Source: a bacterium (GTDB lineage Bacteria > Actinomycetota > Acidimicrobiia > Spongiisociales > Spongiisociaceae). Taken from it: a stretch of 35,401 bases of DNA. Shown here piece by piece: positions 21,751 through 29,533 of the stretch; positions within the stretch are counted from its first letter, which is position 1; each line of letters starts with the position of its first letter. The notes beneath the pieces are model-generated. The model searched no databases, had not been told where the DNA came from, and was given only the letters and a program-made list of their open reading frames with translations. Position numbers and translations under genes: made by a program. Location of the stretch: NCBI GenBank assembly GCA_028821575.1, contig JAPPFW010000030.1, forward strand, positions 1 through 35,401, in the 5' to 3' direction.

Positions 21751-23466
21751 TCAGCCCACGACCGTCCAGTCGTAGATGTCGTAGAAGCCGCCGTACACGC
21801 TGGAGACCCACTCGCCGGGCCCCTCGACCAACGTCGTGTTCCACACGAGGAGGTTGGGAAGGACGTACAGGGGGATCCAGGGGACGTCCTCAGCCAGCAG
21901 TTCCCCCAGATCGCCCACCAGCGCGAGCCGGGCGGCCGGGTTGAGTTCCTCGTCGATGGCGTAGGCGAGGTCGGTTGCACGCCGGCTGGCATAGGCCATG
22001 AAGTTCTGCCCGCTGTATCCGTTGGCTTCGGTCGGGATGCCGTTGAGGTCGTACTTCTCGGTCACGGAGGGGTCCGGATAGGTAGGCGCAGCGTACAGTG
22101 CCACCGGGCCGAAGTTCATGGCAGGTAGCCGGTTCTGGAAGAGTTCACCGGCGTCGTAGTTGATGATCTCCCAGCCGATACCGAACGGCTCGGTCATCTC
22201 CGCTACCAGCGCCTGCACATCCTCTCGCCGCTTGTTGCCTGCCACCGTGTTCCACTGCAGCACCAACTCTTCGCCGTCCGCATTGACCCAGAGTCGGCCA
22301 GGCTCGGGACGTGACCATCCGTCGGCAGTGAGCAACTCGTCGACCGCCTCCATGTCCTGCACGTACCCGGCGAAGTCGTCACGGCACCAGTTGCCGAAGC
22401 CGGGGTTCCATCCGGCGCATTGCAGGACAGCGGGATCGTCGATGATCGACCCGAGAGCAACTTCGGCGATCTGTTCCCTGTCGAGGGCGTGGGCCACCGC
22501 CCTCCGGATGTTGGAGGTGATCTCGAAGCGACGGTCGGGGGCGATCTGGTTGAACCACAGACCCTCGATGTGGTTGCCGTGCCCGGCCACGTAGGTCAGG
22601 TCACCCACTAGGCGGTTCCTAGCGCCCGGAAAGGGCTGTGGCATGGCGGCCATCACCTCCCCGGTCTGGAGGGCCACCACCTCCGAGTCGGTGTCTTCCC
22701 GAGGGACCATCACCACCCGGTCCACGAGCGGTATGCGCTCGGGCACCCAGTAGTTGGGGTTGGGCACGAGCACCTGCTGGTTCTGGTTCCATGACTCCTG
22801 CAGCCACGGCCCCCCCGAAACAGGAATCGCATCGTTCCAGTAACCGGAGATGTCGGTGTTCCCGTCGAAAGCGTGAGCGGGAAGGAGGCTGTGGAACATA
22901 TAGGGCCAAGGAGCGTACGGTTTGCTGAAGGTGAGGACCGCGGTGTGCGGATCCTCTGCGTCCACGCCGGTTATGAGGTCATAGCCGATCGTCTGGAGCG
23001 ATCCCTGCGTGTCGAGAATCGCCCTCCATGTGAACCAGACGTCGGTGCTGGTTATCGGCGTGCCGTCGCTCCACCGGGCCTCCGGACGGATCCGATAGGT
23101 CACCGTGAACGTGCCATCGTCGTTTAGCAGCACCGCGCCGCTGTCCCGGGTGGGCATCTCCTCGACGACCGGCGAGGCGCGCAGGAAGTTGCCGGAATCG
23201 AATTCCAGTAGGCCCGGCTGGAGATGTACCAGCACCGACCAGGACAGCCAGGTCGCGTTGGCACATGAGGTAACGGGGTTGAGGCACTCCGGCCACTGCT
23301 CGACCGCCAGCACGATCTCGCTGACGCCCTCTTCAGCCGTTACTACTTCGCCTACTTCGCCAGAGCCGTCGTCTGCACCGGGCCCGACGCTACAGGCGCC
23401 CGCCACCAGGGCAGCGGCCAACAGCAAACGGGAAAGGCGTCCTGTACCGCGGGCCGATCCTGACAT
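21751..23466 (-). CDS. Peptide/solute-binding lipoprotein (DppA/OppA-type, SBP family 5)
   Basis: Extracytoplasmic receptor of the importer, 571 aa. The signal peptide ends at a lipobox (VAGAC), so Cys about 25 is the lipid anchor. Family marks include VTYRIRPEARWSDGTPITSTDVWFTW (the SBP-5 signature region), the DPHTAVLTFSKPYAPW block and a C-terminal VPWIPLYVLPNLLVWN. The start is placed at the ATG at 23466, 8 nt after a TAGACT -10-like hexamer (23480-23475). An ATG at 23493 is the alternative but lies upstream of that hexamer. Ligands of this family range from peptides to nickel, opines and glycosides. The deacylase gene upstream suggests an N-acyl amino acid or D-residue-containing peptide. 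Confidence 0.9.
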   Translation of the reverse strand: MSGSARGTGRLSRLLLAAALVAGACSVGPGADDGSGEVGEVVTAEEGVSEIVLAVEQWPECLNPVTSCANATWLSWSVLVHLQPGLLEFDSGNFLRASPVVEEMPTRDSGAVLLNDDGTFTVTYRIRPEARWSDGTPITSTDVWFTWRAILDTQGSLQTIGYDLITGVDAEDPHTAVLTFSKPYAPWPYMFHSLLPAHAFDGNTDISGYWNDAIPVSGGPWLQESWNQNQQVLVPNPNYWVPERIPLVDRVVMVPREDTDSEVVALQTGEVMAAMPQPFPGARNRLVGDLTYVAGHGNHIEGLWFNQIAPDRRFEITSNIRRAVAHALDREQIAEVALGSIIDDPAVLQCAGWNPGFGNWCRDDFAGYVQDMEAVDELLTADGWSRPEPGRLWVNADGEELVLQWNTVAGNKRREDVQALVAEMTEPFGIGWEIINYDAGELFQNRLPAMNFGPVALYAAPTYPDPSVTEKYDLNGIPTEANGYSGQNFMAYASRRATDLAYAIDEELNPAARLALVGDLGELLAEDVPWIPLYVLPNLLVWNTTLVEGPGEWVSSVYGGFYDIYDWTVVG

Positions 23467-23529
23467 CGGCGGGGAGTCTACCGACCGAGTCAACCGCTAC
23501 AGGTGCAAGAGCACGCAGGGAAACGCCGC

Positions 23530-25110
23530 TCAGCGCCTCAGCACTTGACCGGTGCGGTGGCCCGTTTCGACGCCGTCGATCAACGTAGGCCCTCCGTTCA
23601 CCAGCACGTGGCGCACTCCGGCGGCTGGGCGGTTCGGCTCGTCGAGCGTCCCCCGGTCGGAGAACTCGCCCGGATCGAAGACCACGATGTCGGCGCGGCA
23701 GCCCTCGATCAGACGGCCCCGGTCGGTCAGCCCGATCCGGTCGGCAGGCTGCGCGGTCAGCTTGTACACGGCCTCCTCCAGGGTCAGCTCCCTCCGTTCC
23801 CTGACCATCGACCGGAAGAAGGATCCCGCCCATGTGTAGGCGCCGAGGAAGGTTGTTCCGGCCAGAGGGCCATCCGTGCACAGGGCGGTGGCGTCCGACT
23901 CGGTGGTGCACAGAGGGTGGCGAAAGGCGTGGGCCAGCATGTCGTCGTCGTAGGAGTGGACGATGAGCAAGGCCCCGTGCGGATCGTCACCCTCGGCCAG
24001 CAGCAGGTCGAACATGGTGTCGAAGGGATCCCCGCCGGAGGGGGTGAGTTCCGCGATGCTGTGGCCCACCTTTCCCGGGGAGCCCTCGCTGCAGAACAGC
24101 GCAACCCGATCCCATCCGCCCAGCCCGAACGAGGAGATGATGCTCTCGTATTGCCTCAGGCGGTCCCTGGTGGCCCGGTCGCTCAGGTAGCTCCGCAGTC
24201 GACCCGGACCTCCGTCGACCGCCCATGAGGGCAGAACGGCGCTGAGGTTGGTGATCCCGTGCAGCCTGGTATGGGCGTCGAACTCGACGTCCATCCCTCC
24301 CGCGTGGGCGGCCTCGACCAGTTCGATGCAACGCTCGAGGGAGTCCGGCGGTCCGCCCCGCCGCGGGATGATGTGCGACAGCTGCAGCCGCACGCCCGTC
24401 TCCGCTGCCGCCCGAAGTCCCTCCTCGACCGCCTCGATCGCCAGCACCTCCCGGTTGCGTTCGTGCGTCGCGTAGAGCCCGCCACGGCGGGCCGTCACCC
24501 GGCACAACTCGACTAGTTCCTCCTCCGAGGCGCCCCGTTCGGCGGGGTACTCGAGCCCTGTCGAGAACCCGAACGCTCCCGCATCGAGTCCCTCCTCCAG
24601 CAGCCGGCCCATCCGGACGGTCTCGTCTCGGGTTGCCGGGCGCCTGACGTCCTCGACGACTGCCAGTCGCAGGTTCCCGTTCGCGACCAGCGTGGCCACG
24701 TTCACAGCCGGCCCGGTCTCTTCCAGCCGTGCCAGGTAGCCCTCCATCGTCGTCCAATCGATCGGCAGGACATCCTGGTAGCCGTAGATGTTGCCGGTGA
24801 AAGCCTCGACGGTCGGGCCCAGCGGTGCGCAGCCGTGGCCGCAGTTGCCTACCAGCTCGGTGGTCACCCCCTGGTAAATCTGGCTGTGGGCCCGAGGATC
24901 GATCAGCAGCGTGAAGTCCGAATGGCTGTGGATGTCGATGAAGCCAGGCGCCACCACCAGCCCGGTGGCGTCGAGCGACTGCCGGGCGCCCGCGTGGCTC
25001 AGGTCACCGATCGCGCTGATCCGGTCCCCGGCAACTCCGATGTCAGCGTGGAAGGCGTCCGCGCCGGTGCCGTCCAGCACGCGGCCACCCCGGATAGCCA
25101 GATCCAACAT
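23530..25110 (-). CDS. N-acyl-D-amino-acid deacylase family amidohydrolase
   Basis: A metal-dependent TIM-barrel amidohydrolase of 526 aa that cleaves N-acylated D-amino acids (or related ureido/acyl amines) to a free amine and an acid. Metal and catalytic marks in order: HSHSD after the first strand, the Cys ligand in GNCGHG, His in ATHER, His in LSHII and the catalytic Asp in CTDGPLAG. All five match the D-aminoacylase pattern. The ATG at 25110 has GGGAGG 6 nt upstream; a longer frame to 25518 is a shadow. It lies 63 bp upstream of the peptide-binding lipoprotein on the same strand, so import and deacylation are probably linked. A cytoplasmic location is likely, since no signal peptide is seen. 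Confidence 0.9.
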   Translation of the reverse strand: MLDLAIRGGRVLDGTGADAFHADIGVAGDRISAIGDLSHAGARQSLDATGLVVAPGFIDIHSHSDFTLLIDPRAHSQIYQGVTTELVGNCGHGCAPLGPTVEAFTGNIYGYQDVLPIDWTTMEGYLARLEETGPAVNVATLVANGNLRLAVVEDVRRPATRDETVRMGRLLEEGLDAGAFGFSTGLEYPAERGASEEELVELCRVTARRGGLYATHERNREVLAIEAVEEGLRAAAETGVRLQLSHIIPRRGGPPDSLERCIELVEAAHAGGMDVEFDAHTRLHGITNLSAVLPSWAVDGGPGRLRSYLSDRATRDRLRQYESIISSFGLGGWDRVALFCSEGSPGKVGHSIAELTPSGGDPFDTMFDLLLAEGDDPHGALLIVHSYDDDMLAHAFRHPLCTTESDATALCTDGPLAGTTFLGAYTWAGSFFRSMVRERRELTLEEAVYKLTAQPADRIGLTDRGRLIEGCRADIVVFDPGEFSDRGTLDEPNRPAAGVRHVLVNGGPTLIDGVETGHRTGQVLRR

Positions 25111-25276
25111 CGGCGACCTCCCTGCTCCGTTCACGCCGACGGCTCCACGGTGAACGGTAACCGGTAGTGTCCGCTGCCATCTCGGCCTAGACTTTCGTCG
25201 GAGACAGCACCCGGCCATCCTGGGAGGGGTAGCGCACCGGCGGCCCGGTACCGGGATCCGAGCAAGGACGGACCCG

Positions 25277-25642
25277 ATGAAGCACATGCGCATTCCGATG
25301 ATCATCCTGGCCGCCATCCATGTCGCTTTCGCAGTCTTCACCGCGATGGTGGGGGCCTTCGCCGATGGGGGCTCGATCCCCGAGCGGATCCTCGTGAGCC
25401 TTGTCCACCCGGTCGCGGCGGTCCTGCTCCTCGTGGCGGTCTCCTCTTCCAAGCCGCTTGCGAGGAGACTGCGGCGGGTAACCCTCGCGGTGTTGCTGAT
25501 CGCCGTCGCGGCGGACATCGTGCTGGCTGTTCTGATCGGCCAGGGTGTGGTGAAGGGTGATTGGAGCCTGCCGCTGGTGTTCGCAGTCGTTCCGGTGTTG
25601 GGCCTCGCCTACATATCGACCACGGCCAGAGAAGCTGCCTGA
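25277..25642 (+). CDS. Four-helix membrane protein of unknown function
   Basis: A 121-aa protein with four hydrophobic segments at about residues 7-30, 38-57, 67-88 and 97-114, joined by short loops; a basic loop (KPLARRLRR) precedes the third helix. No family was recognised. It is divergent from the deacylase gene with 166 bp between them and is followed by a repeat-bearing gap and a tRNA on the other strand. Only a weak ribosome binding site (AAGGACGG) precedes the ATG. The hydrophobic pattern makes it credible as a gene. Confidence 0.65.
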   Translation: MKHMRIPMIILAAIHVAFAVFTAMVGAFADGGSIPERILVSLVHPVAAVLLLVAVSSSKPLARRLRRVTLAVLLIAVAADIVLAVLIGQGVVKGDWSLPLVFAVVPVLGLAYISTTAREAA

Positions 25643-25733
25643 GGGCGCCAAGACGCGGCCCTGGACGCGACTGGAAAACCGGGCACCGCTATTGAGGCAG
25701 GTAACAGGGCCCAACCCGTCGTTGCCCACCCCC

Positions 25734-25768
25734 ACTGACCACTGCCTTCTGACCACTGACCACCGGCA
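25734..25768. repeat. Heptamer-phased repeat (ACTGACC-type)
   Basis: The units ACTGACC, ACTGCCT, TCTGACC, ACTGACC and ACCGGCA keep an exact 7-bp period. The heptamer is the same as at 194-228. It lies 22 bp from the tRNA-Leu 3' end. Confidence 0.75.
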
Positions 25769-25789
25769 TCGTGGCACCGGACCGGGGGG

Positions 25790-25875
25790 TGGGCGAGAGA
25801 GGACTCGAACCTCCACGAGCTAAAATGCTCACTGGGTCCTGAACCCAGCGCGTCTACCAATTCCGCCACTCGCCC
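25790..25875 (-). tRNA. tRNA-Leu (anticodon CAG)
   Basis: On the minus strand the acceptor stem GGGCGAG pairs with CTCGCCC. The anticodon stem CTGGG/CCCAG encloses the loop TTCAGGA, giving anticodon CAG. A long variable arm (GAGC, ATTTTA, GCTC) marks a class II leucine tRNA, and GGTTCGAGTCC is the T loop. The 86 bases include the discriminator A. The next bases are CC followed by more C, so the terminal CCA is not fully encoded and must be completed enzymatically. Confidence 0.96.
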
Positions 25876-25924
25876 GGGCCCCACATAGTACCGGGCGGCG
25901 CGCCGGCTAGCCACACCACAGGCG

Positions 25925-25930
25925 TAGGCT
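25925..25930 (+). promoter_or_regulatory. -10 hexamer TAGGCT for a leaderless YdeI-like gene
   Basis: TAGGCT ends exactly 6 nt before the GTG start at 25937, so transcription would begin at or next to the start codon. The same spacing is seen at serS. Confidence 0.45.
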
Positions 25931-25936
25931 GGTGGG

Positions 25937-26128
25937 GTGAGAACCTATGACGGGAGTACACCCGAAGATCTCGCGGCCGCGCTGGACTCCGAGCCGGAAG
26001 CACGGGATGCCTTCCGCCGGCTACCGCCCAGCCACCGGCGCGAGTACCTGGACTGGATCGGCGAGGCCAAGCGGCTGGACACCCGGCACCGCCGCATCGA
26101 GAAGACGATCAGGATGCTGCATGGCTAG
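25937..26128 (+). CDS. YdeI/OmdA-like small protein
   Basis: A 63-aa protein with the C-terminal signature of the YdeI / OmpD-associated (bacteriocin-protection) family: AFRRLPPSHRREYLDWIGEAKR followed by RRIEKTIRML. The larger family members have an additional N-terminal domain; here only the helical signature part exists, a common stand-alone form in actinobacteria. Its biochemical role is unknown; the family name comes from phenotypes related to antimicrobial peptides. The GTG start is supported by a -10 hexamer 6 nt upstream, implying a leaderless mRNA. The next gene starts 54 bp on. Confidence 0.75.
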   Translation: MRTYDGSTPEDLAAALDSEPEARDAFRRLPPSHRREYLDWIGEAKRLDTRHRRIEKTIRMLHG

Positions 26129-26182
26129 CCTCCGAGCGGCCCCGGTCGCTTCGAGACGCCATGAGCCATCAGGAAGACGGAC

Positions 26183-27169
26183 GTGAAGCGTTTCACTCTC
26201 CTGGCCCTGGCAGGGCTTCTGATCCTTGCTCTCGCCACAGGGCTCGTCGCCCAAGGGCTGGGGACCGTCTGGTCCAGGGCCGCGACGATCGCGCACGGTC
26301 TCGTGGGCCTGTGCTTCCTGCTGCTGGTTCCCTGGAAGTCCCCGATAGTCAGTTCGAGTCTGCGCCGTCGGCGGAAAGGGGCCGTCTGGTCCATCGCTCT
26401 TGCGGTGGCCGTCGTGGCAACCATCGCGTCGGGCCTGCTACAGATGACCGGCACCGTCCGGTCGATCGGTCCCCTTACCACCATGCAGGTCCACATAGGG
26501 GCGGCGGTGCTCGCGGCCGGACTGGGAGTCTGGCACTACCGGAGCCGTCCGGTCCGGCCCCGCCCGGCCGACCTGCAGCGGCGCAACCTGGTACGGGTAG
26601 CCGTCCTCACCGCAGGCGCCGGCGTGTTGCTCGCCGGGTGGGAGACCATGGTCGGCGCCACCGGCTGGCCCGGCGGCAGGCGCCGGTTCACCGGGTCGCA
26701 CGAACGCGGGAGCGGCAACCCTGCCGCGATGCCGGTCACCCAGTGGTTCACCGACAAGGTGCCTCGCCTCGACCGGACCGAGGTGACCGTCGCCGGCCGG
26801 GTTCTCGGAGCCGACGACTTCGCCAGGCTGCCCCACGACACCTTGGAGGCCACTCTCGACTGCACCAGCGGCTGGTACTCCACCCAGGAGTGGCGGGGGG
26901 TGCGCCTCGACCGGCTCCTGGGGGATGTCCGAGGGGAGAGCATCGCGGTCCGCTCGGTGACCGGCTACATCCGCCGGTTCCCGGCCGACGAGGCCGATCG
27001 TCTATGGCTGGCGTTCGAGTTGGGGGATGCGCCGCTCAGTGCCGGGCATGGATTCCCGGCCCGGATCGTGGCGCCCGGCCGGCGCGGCTTCTGGTGGGTC
27101 AAGTGGGTCGACTCGATCGAGGTCTCCGGAGTGCCGGCCTGGTTGCAGGTCCCCTTCCCGCTCACGTAA
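26183..27169 (+). CDS. Membrane-anchored molybdopterin-dependent oxidoreductase (sulfite-oxidase fold)
   Basis: A 328-aa protein with hydrophobic helices at about residues 5-27, 32-50, 68-88, 98-117 and 137-153. A sulfite-oxidase-type Moco domain (about 185-320) follows. C227 in LDCTSGWYS is the expected molybdenum ligand, and the GWYSTQEWRGVRLDRLL block is typical of the MsrP/YedY-like branch. The substrate is unknown; relatives reduce sulfoxides or oxidise sulfite. The membrane part may carry electrons, though haem-ligating His pairs are not certain (H39, H104 and H118 are candidates). The GTG start has AGGAAG upstream. Its stop overlaps the ATG of the next gene (TAATG), so the two products are probably made together. 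Confidence 0.8.
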   Translation: MKRFTLLALAGLLILALATGLVAQGLGTVWSRAATIAHGLVGLCFLLLVPWKSPIVSSSLRRRRKGAVWSIALAVAVVATIASGLLQMTGTVRSIGPLTTMQVHIGAAVLAAGLGVWHYRSRPVRPRPADLQRRNLVRVAVLTAGAGVLLAGWETMVGATGWPGGRRRFTGSHERGSGNPAAMPVTQWFTDKVPRLDRTEVTVAGRVLGADDFARLPHDTLEATLDCTSGWYSTQEWRGVRLDRLLGDVRGESIAVRSVTGYIRRFPADEADRLWLAFELGDAPLSAGHGFPARIVAPGRRGFWWVKWVDSIEVSGVPAWLQVPFPLT

Positions 27170-28176
27170 TGCTGTCCTACCCCTACCGCCGCCGGCGCAA
27201 CGTGTGGTGGTGGATCCTCCTAGCCTGCCTCCTGGTCGTCGCCGCGGCACTGGTGGTCAACAGCCGGGAAACCGAGATCCGTCGCGAAGCGTCCTTCTTC
27301 GACGCGACGAGAGCCTTGGCGCAGGAGGTGGACCAGGTTGCCACCGGGTACCGCCGCCTGGTCACCACCGAGCTGCGGGGAATCACGAGAGACGACTTCG
27401 AGGCCTTGATGGACCGGTTGAGCAAGCAGATGGCGCAGCACTCGGCCGGGCTGAAAGAGGTCGACGCACCCGACTCGGCGCGAGCCGCCCGGGAGATGCT
27501 GGACATAGCGTTCGAGTCGTGGGCGGCCGGCCTCGACGAGTTCCGGATCGCCGTGACGGAAGTGGTCGACGAGCCGACCAGCACGGCTCCGGTGGCCCGG
27601 CTCGGCGGGGCGATCGTCCAGCTCCGTGTAGGAGACCTGATGTACGCCCGCTACCTGGGGGCGGCAGATGCGATGATCGCGGAGTCCGACGTGAGGCTCG
27701 GCGAGGTGCCGGCGATCGTGTTCATAAGCGACCACCGGGTGCTGCTCGATGCGGCGGGGCTGGCCCGGACGATCCGAAGCAGCACGCAGATGGGGGTCCG
27801 GCGCGATGTCGTGATACTGCAGGTGGTCTTCGAGCCGCTGGCGAGCGGAGGACTGGGCGAGGACGGAGAGCGGATCTTCCCGGTAACCGACCAGTTGCAG
27901 TTCAGCGCGGTGATCGGCAACCGGGGCAACGTGGACCAGAAGGGCCTCAAGGTCACGGCCCGGGTGATCTCCGAGGCAGGGGAGGTCCTCACCACGCTCG
28001 ACAGCCACACGGTCGATCTGGCGCCCGGCGATGTGGGTTCGGTCCTGTTCCCTCCCACCGCGGTCGATCCTGGCGCCGAGTACATGCTGCGGTTCAACCT
28101 CACCGTTCTTGAGGACGAGGTCGAGACGCAGGACAACGTGTGGGAATCCCAGATACGGATCAATCCTCCGGGGTAG
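27169..28176 (+). CDS. Membrane-anchored exported protein with a C-terminal CARDB-like beta domain
   Basis: A 335-aa protein with a short basic N-terminus (YRRRRN), one transmembrane helix (about 13-30) and a mainly helical region (35-160). The C-terminal beta-rich part (about 205-330) includes VIGNRGNVDQKGLKVTARV and ends QDNVWESQIRI, much like CARDB/Ig-like adhesion domains. No catalytic motif is seen. Its start overlaps the oxidoreductase stop, so it may be a partner or scaffold of that protein on the outer face of the membrane. The frame is open far upstream (to 26161), but those residues are the shadow of the oxidoreductase gene. Confidence 0.68.
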   Translation: MLSYPYRRRRNVWWWILLACLLVVAAALVVNSRETEIRREASFFDATRALAQEVDQVATGYRRLVTTELRGITRDDFEALMDRLSKQMAQHSAGLKEVDAPDSARAAREMLDIAFESWAAGLDEFRIAVTEVVDEPTSTAPVARLGGAIVQLRVGDLMYARYLGAADAMIAESDVRLGEVPAIVFISDHRVLLDAAGLARTIRSSTQMGVRRDVVILQVVFEPLASGGLGEDGERIFPVTDQLQFSAVIGNRGNVDQKGLKVTARVISEAGEVLTTLDSHTVDLAPGDVGSVLFPPTAVDPGAEYMLRFNLTVLEDEVETQDNVWESQIRINPPG

Positions 28177-28182
28177 GGGTTG

Positions 28183-28210
28183 GTGGCTTGTGGCTTGTGG
28201 CTTGTGGCTT
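28183..28210. repeat. Heptamer tandem repeat, unit GTGGCTT x4
   Basis: Four perfect GTGGCTT units are followed by a degenerate one (GTGCGTT). The array lies between the CARDB-like gene stop and the serS promoter. Confidence 0.9.
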
Positions 28211-28251
28211 GTGCGTTAGGGCTGGTGGTCACGGGGTAGCGGCTGGCGGCG

Positions 28252-28257
28252 TAGAAT
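28252..28257 (+). promoter_or_regulatory. -10 hexamer TAGAAT for leaderless serS
   Basis: TAGAAT ends 6 nt before the serS ATG at 28264. No Shine-Dalgarno is present, so the transcript probably starts at the start codon. This is a common arrangement in actinobacteria. Confidence 0.55.
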
Positions 28258-28263
28258 CGGCGG

Positions 28264-29517
28264 ATGATCGACATCTCGATTCTCAGGCAACAGCCTGAGA
28301 GCCTCAAGTCTGCCCTTGCAAGGCGGGGTCTGGATCTGGACGTTGACGCCATGGTGCTGCTCGACGAGGCCCGCCGGAACACCCGCGTGCAGGCTGAGCA
28401 GATGCGGGCCGAGCAGAGGAGCCTCGGCCGCCGGATCGCCCGCCTCGAAGGCGCCTCCAAGCGGGCCGCGATCGCTCGGGCCGGGAGGCTGGCCTCCGAC
28501 TACCGGGGGACCCTGTCCAGAGCGGATGAGCTGGACGAGGAGTTCCGGGAACTCTGGATCAAGGTTCCCAACGTGGCACATGCCAGCGCGGCCGACGGCT
28601 TGGCGGAAGAGGACAGCCTCGAGTTCAAGCGCTGGGGCGATATACCGGAGCAGGGCTTCCCCTCCAAGGACCATCGGGAGTTGGGCGCCGCGCTCGGGAT
28701 GATCGACATCGAGCGGGCAGCCAAGGTGTCGGGAAGCCGCTTCGGCTACCTGACCGGTCCGGCGGTGATCATCGAGTTCGGCCTGGTGCGCATGGCGCTC
28801 GACCTATTGGGGGAAGAGGGGTTCACACCGGTGGTCCCTCCCGTCCTGGTACGCGAGCGGGCCCTCTTCGGCACCGGGTTCTTCCCGGATGACGACCAGC
28901 AGGTCTACGAACTGCCACGCGACGACCTGTTCCTCGTGGGGACCTCGGAGGTGGCGCTGGCCGCCTACCACACCGACGAGATCCTCCCGGAGGACGACCT
29001 GCCGCTGCGTTACGCGGGATTCTCGAGTTGCTTCCGGAGGGAGGCAGGCGCCGCCGGCAAGGACACCTCCGGGATCTTCCGGGTCCACCAGTTCGACAAG
29101 GTGGAGATGTTCTCCTTCTGCCATCCCGACCGATCCTGGGAGGAGCACGAATTCCTGCTGTCCCTGGAGGAGGCGATCGTCCAGTCCCTCGAGATCCCGT
29201 ACCGCGTCGTCAACGTGGCGGCCGGTGACCTGGGCTCGTCCGCCGCCAAGAAGTACGACATAGAAGCGTGGATCCCCTCGCAGGGACGCTACCGGGAGAT
29301 CACCTCGTGCTCGAACACCACCGACTTCCAGAGCAGGCGCCTCCGGATACGCTTCCGCTCGGCGGCCGGAAACCGGCTGGTGCACACCCTCAACGGCACG
29401 GCAGTGGCGGTGGGACGCCTCCTCATCGCCCTGCTGGAGAACCATCAGCAGGCCGACGGTTCCGTCATCGTGCCGGGGGCACTGCGTCCCTACGTCGGCT
29501 TCGACAGGGTCGGATGA
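28264..29517 (+). CDS. serS: Serine-tRNA ligase
   Basis: Class II aminoacyl-tRNA synthetase that charges tRNA-Ser, and tRNA-Sec where one exists. At 417 aa it is standard length. The N-terminal coiled-coil arm (about residues 30-100, RRNTRVQAEQMRAEQRSLGRR) binds the tRNA. The catalytic part shows the TSEVALAAYH substrate block, motif 2 (SSCFRREAGAAGKDTSGIFRVHQF), EITSCSN and motif 3 (NGTAVAVGRLLIALLENHQ). The frame and start are secure, with a leaderless promoter directly upstream. A MenG/UbiE-like methyltransferase follows after 16 bp. The link to selenocysteine is general biology, not evidence from this locus. Confidence 0.97.
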   Translation: MIDISILRQQPESLKSALARRGLDLDVDAMVLLDEARRNTRVQAEQMRAEQRSLGRRIARLEGASKRAAIARAGRLASDYRGTLSRADELDEEFRELWIKVPNVAHASAADGLAEEDSLEFKRWGDIPEQGFPSKDHRELGAALGMIDIERAAKVSGSRFGYLTGPAVIIEFGLVRMALDLLGEEGFTPVVPPVLVRERALFGTGFFPDDDQQVYELPRDDLFLVGTSEVALAAYHTDEILPEDDLPLRYAGFSSCFRREAGAAGKDTSGIFRVHQFDKVEMFSFCHPDRSWEEHEFLLSLEEAIVQSLEIPYRVVNVAAGDLGSSAAKKYDIEAWIPSQGRYREITSCSNTTDFQSRRLRIRFRSAAGNRLVHTLNGTAVAVGRLLIALLENHQQADGSVIVPGALRPYVGFDRVG

Positions 29518-29533
29518 CAGCAGGGCCCGGTCG

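Noticed and set aside
25790..25875. tRNA-Leu as the attachment site of the integrase element
   Set aside because: Six backbone-type genes, including serS, lie between it and the recombinase, and no repeat of the tRNA 3' end was noticed near the recombinase.
26161..28176. A single 671-aa protein spanning the oxidoreductase region and the CARDB-like gene
   Set aside because: The first 336 codons are an Arg/Pro-rich shadow of the oxidoreductase gene in another frame; the real protein starts at 27169 at a TAATG overlap.
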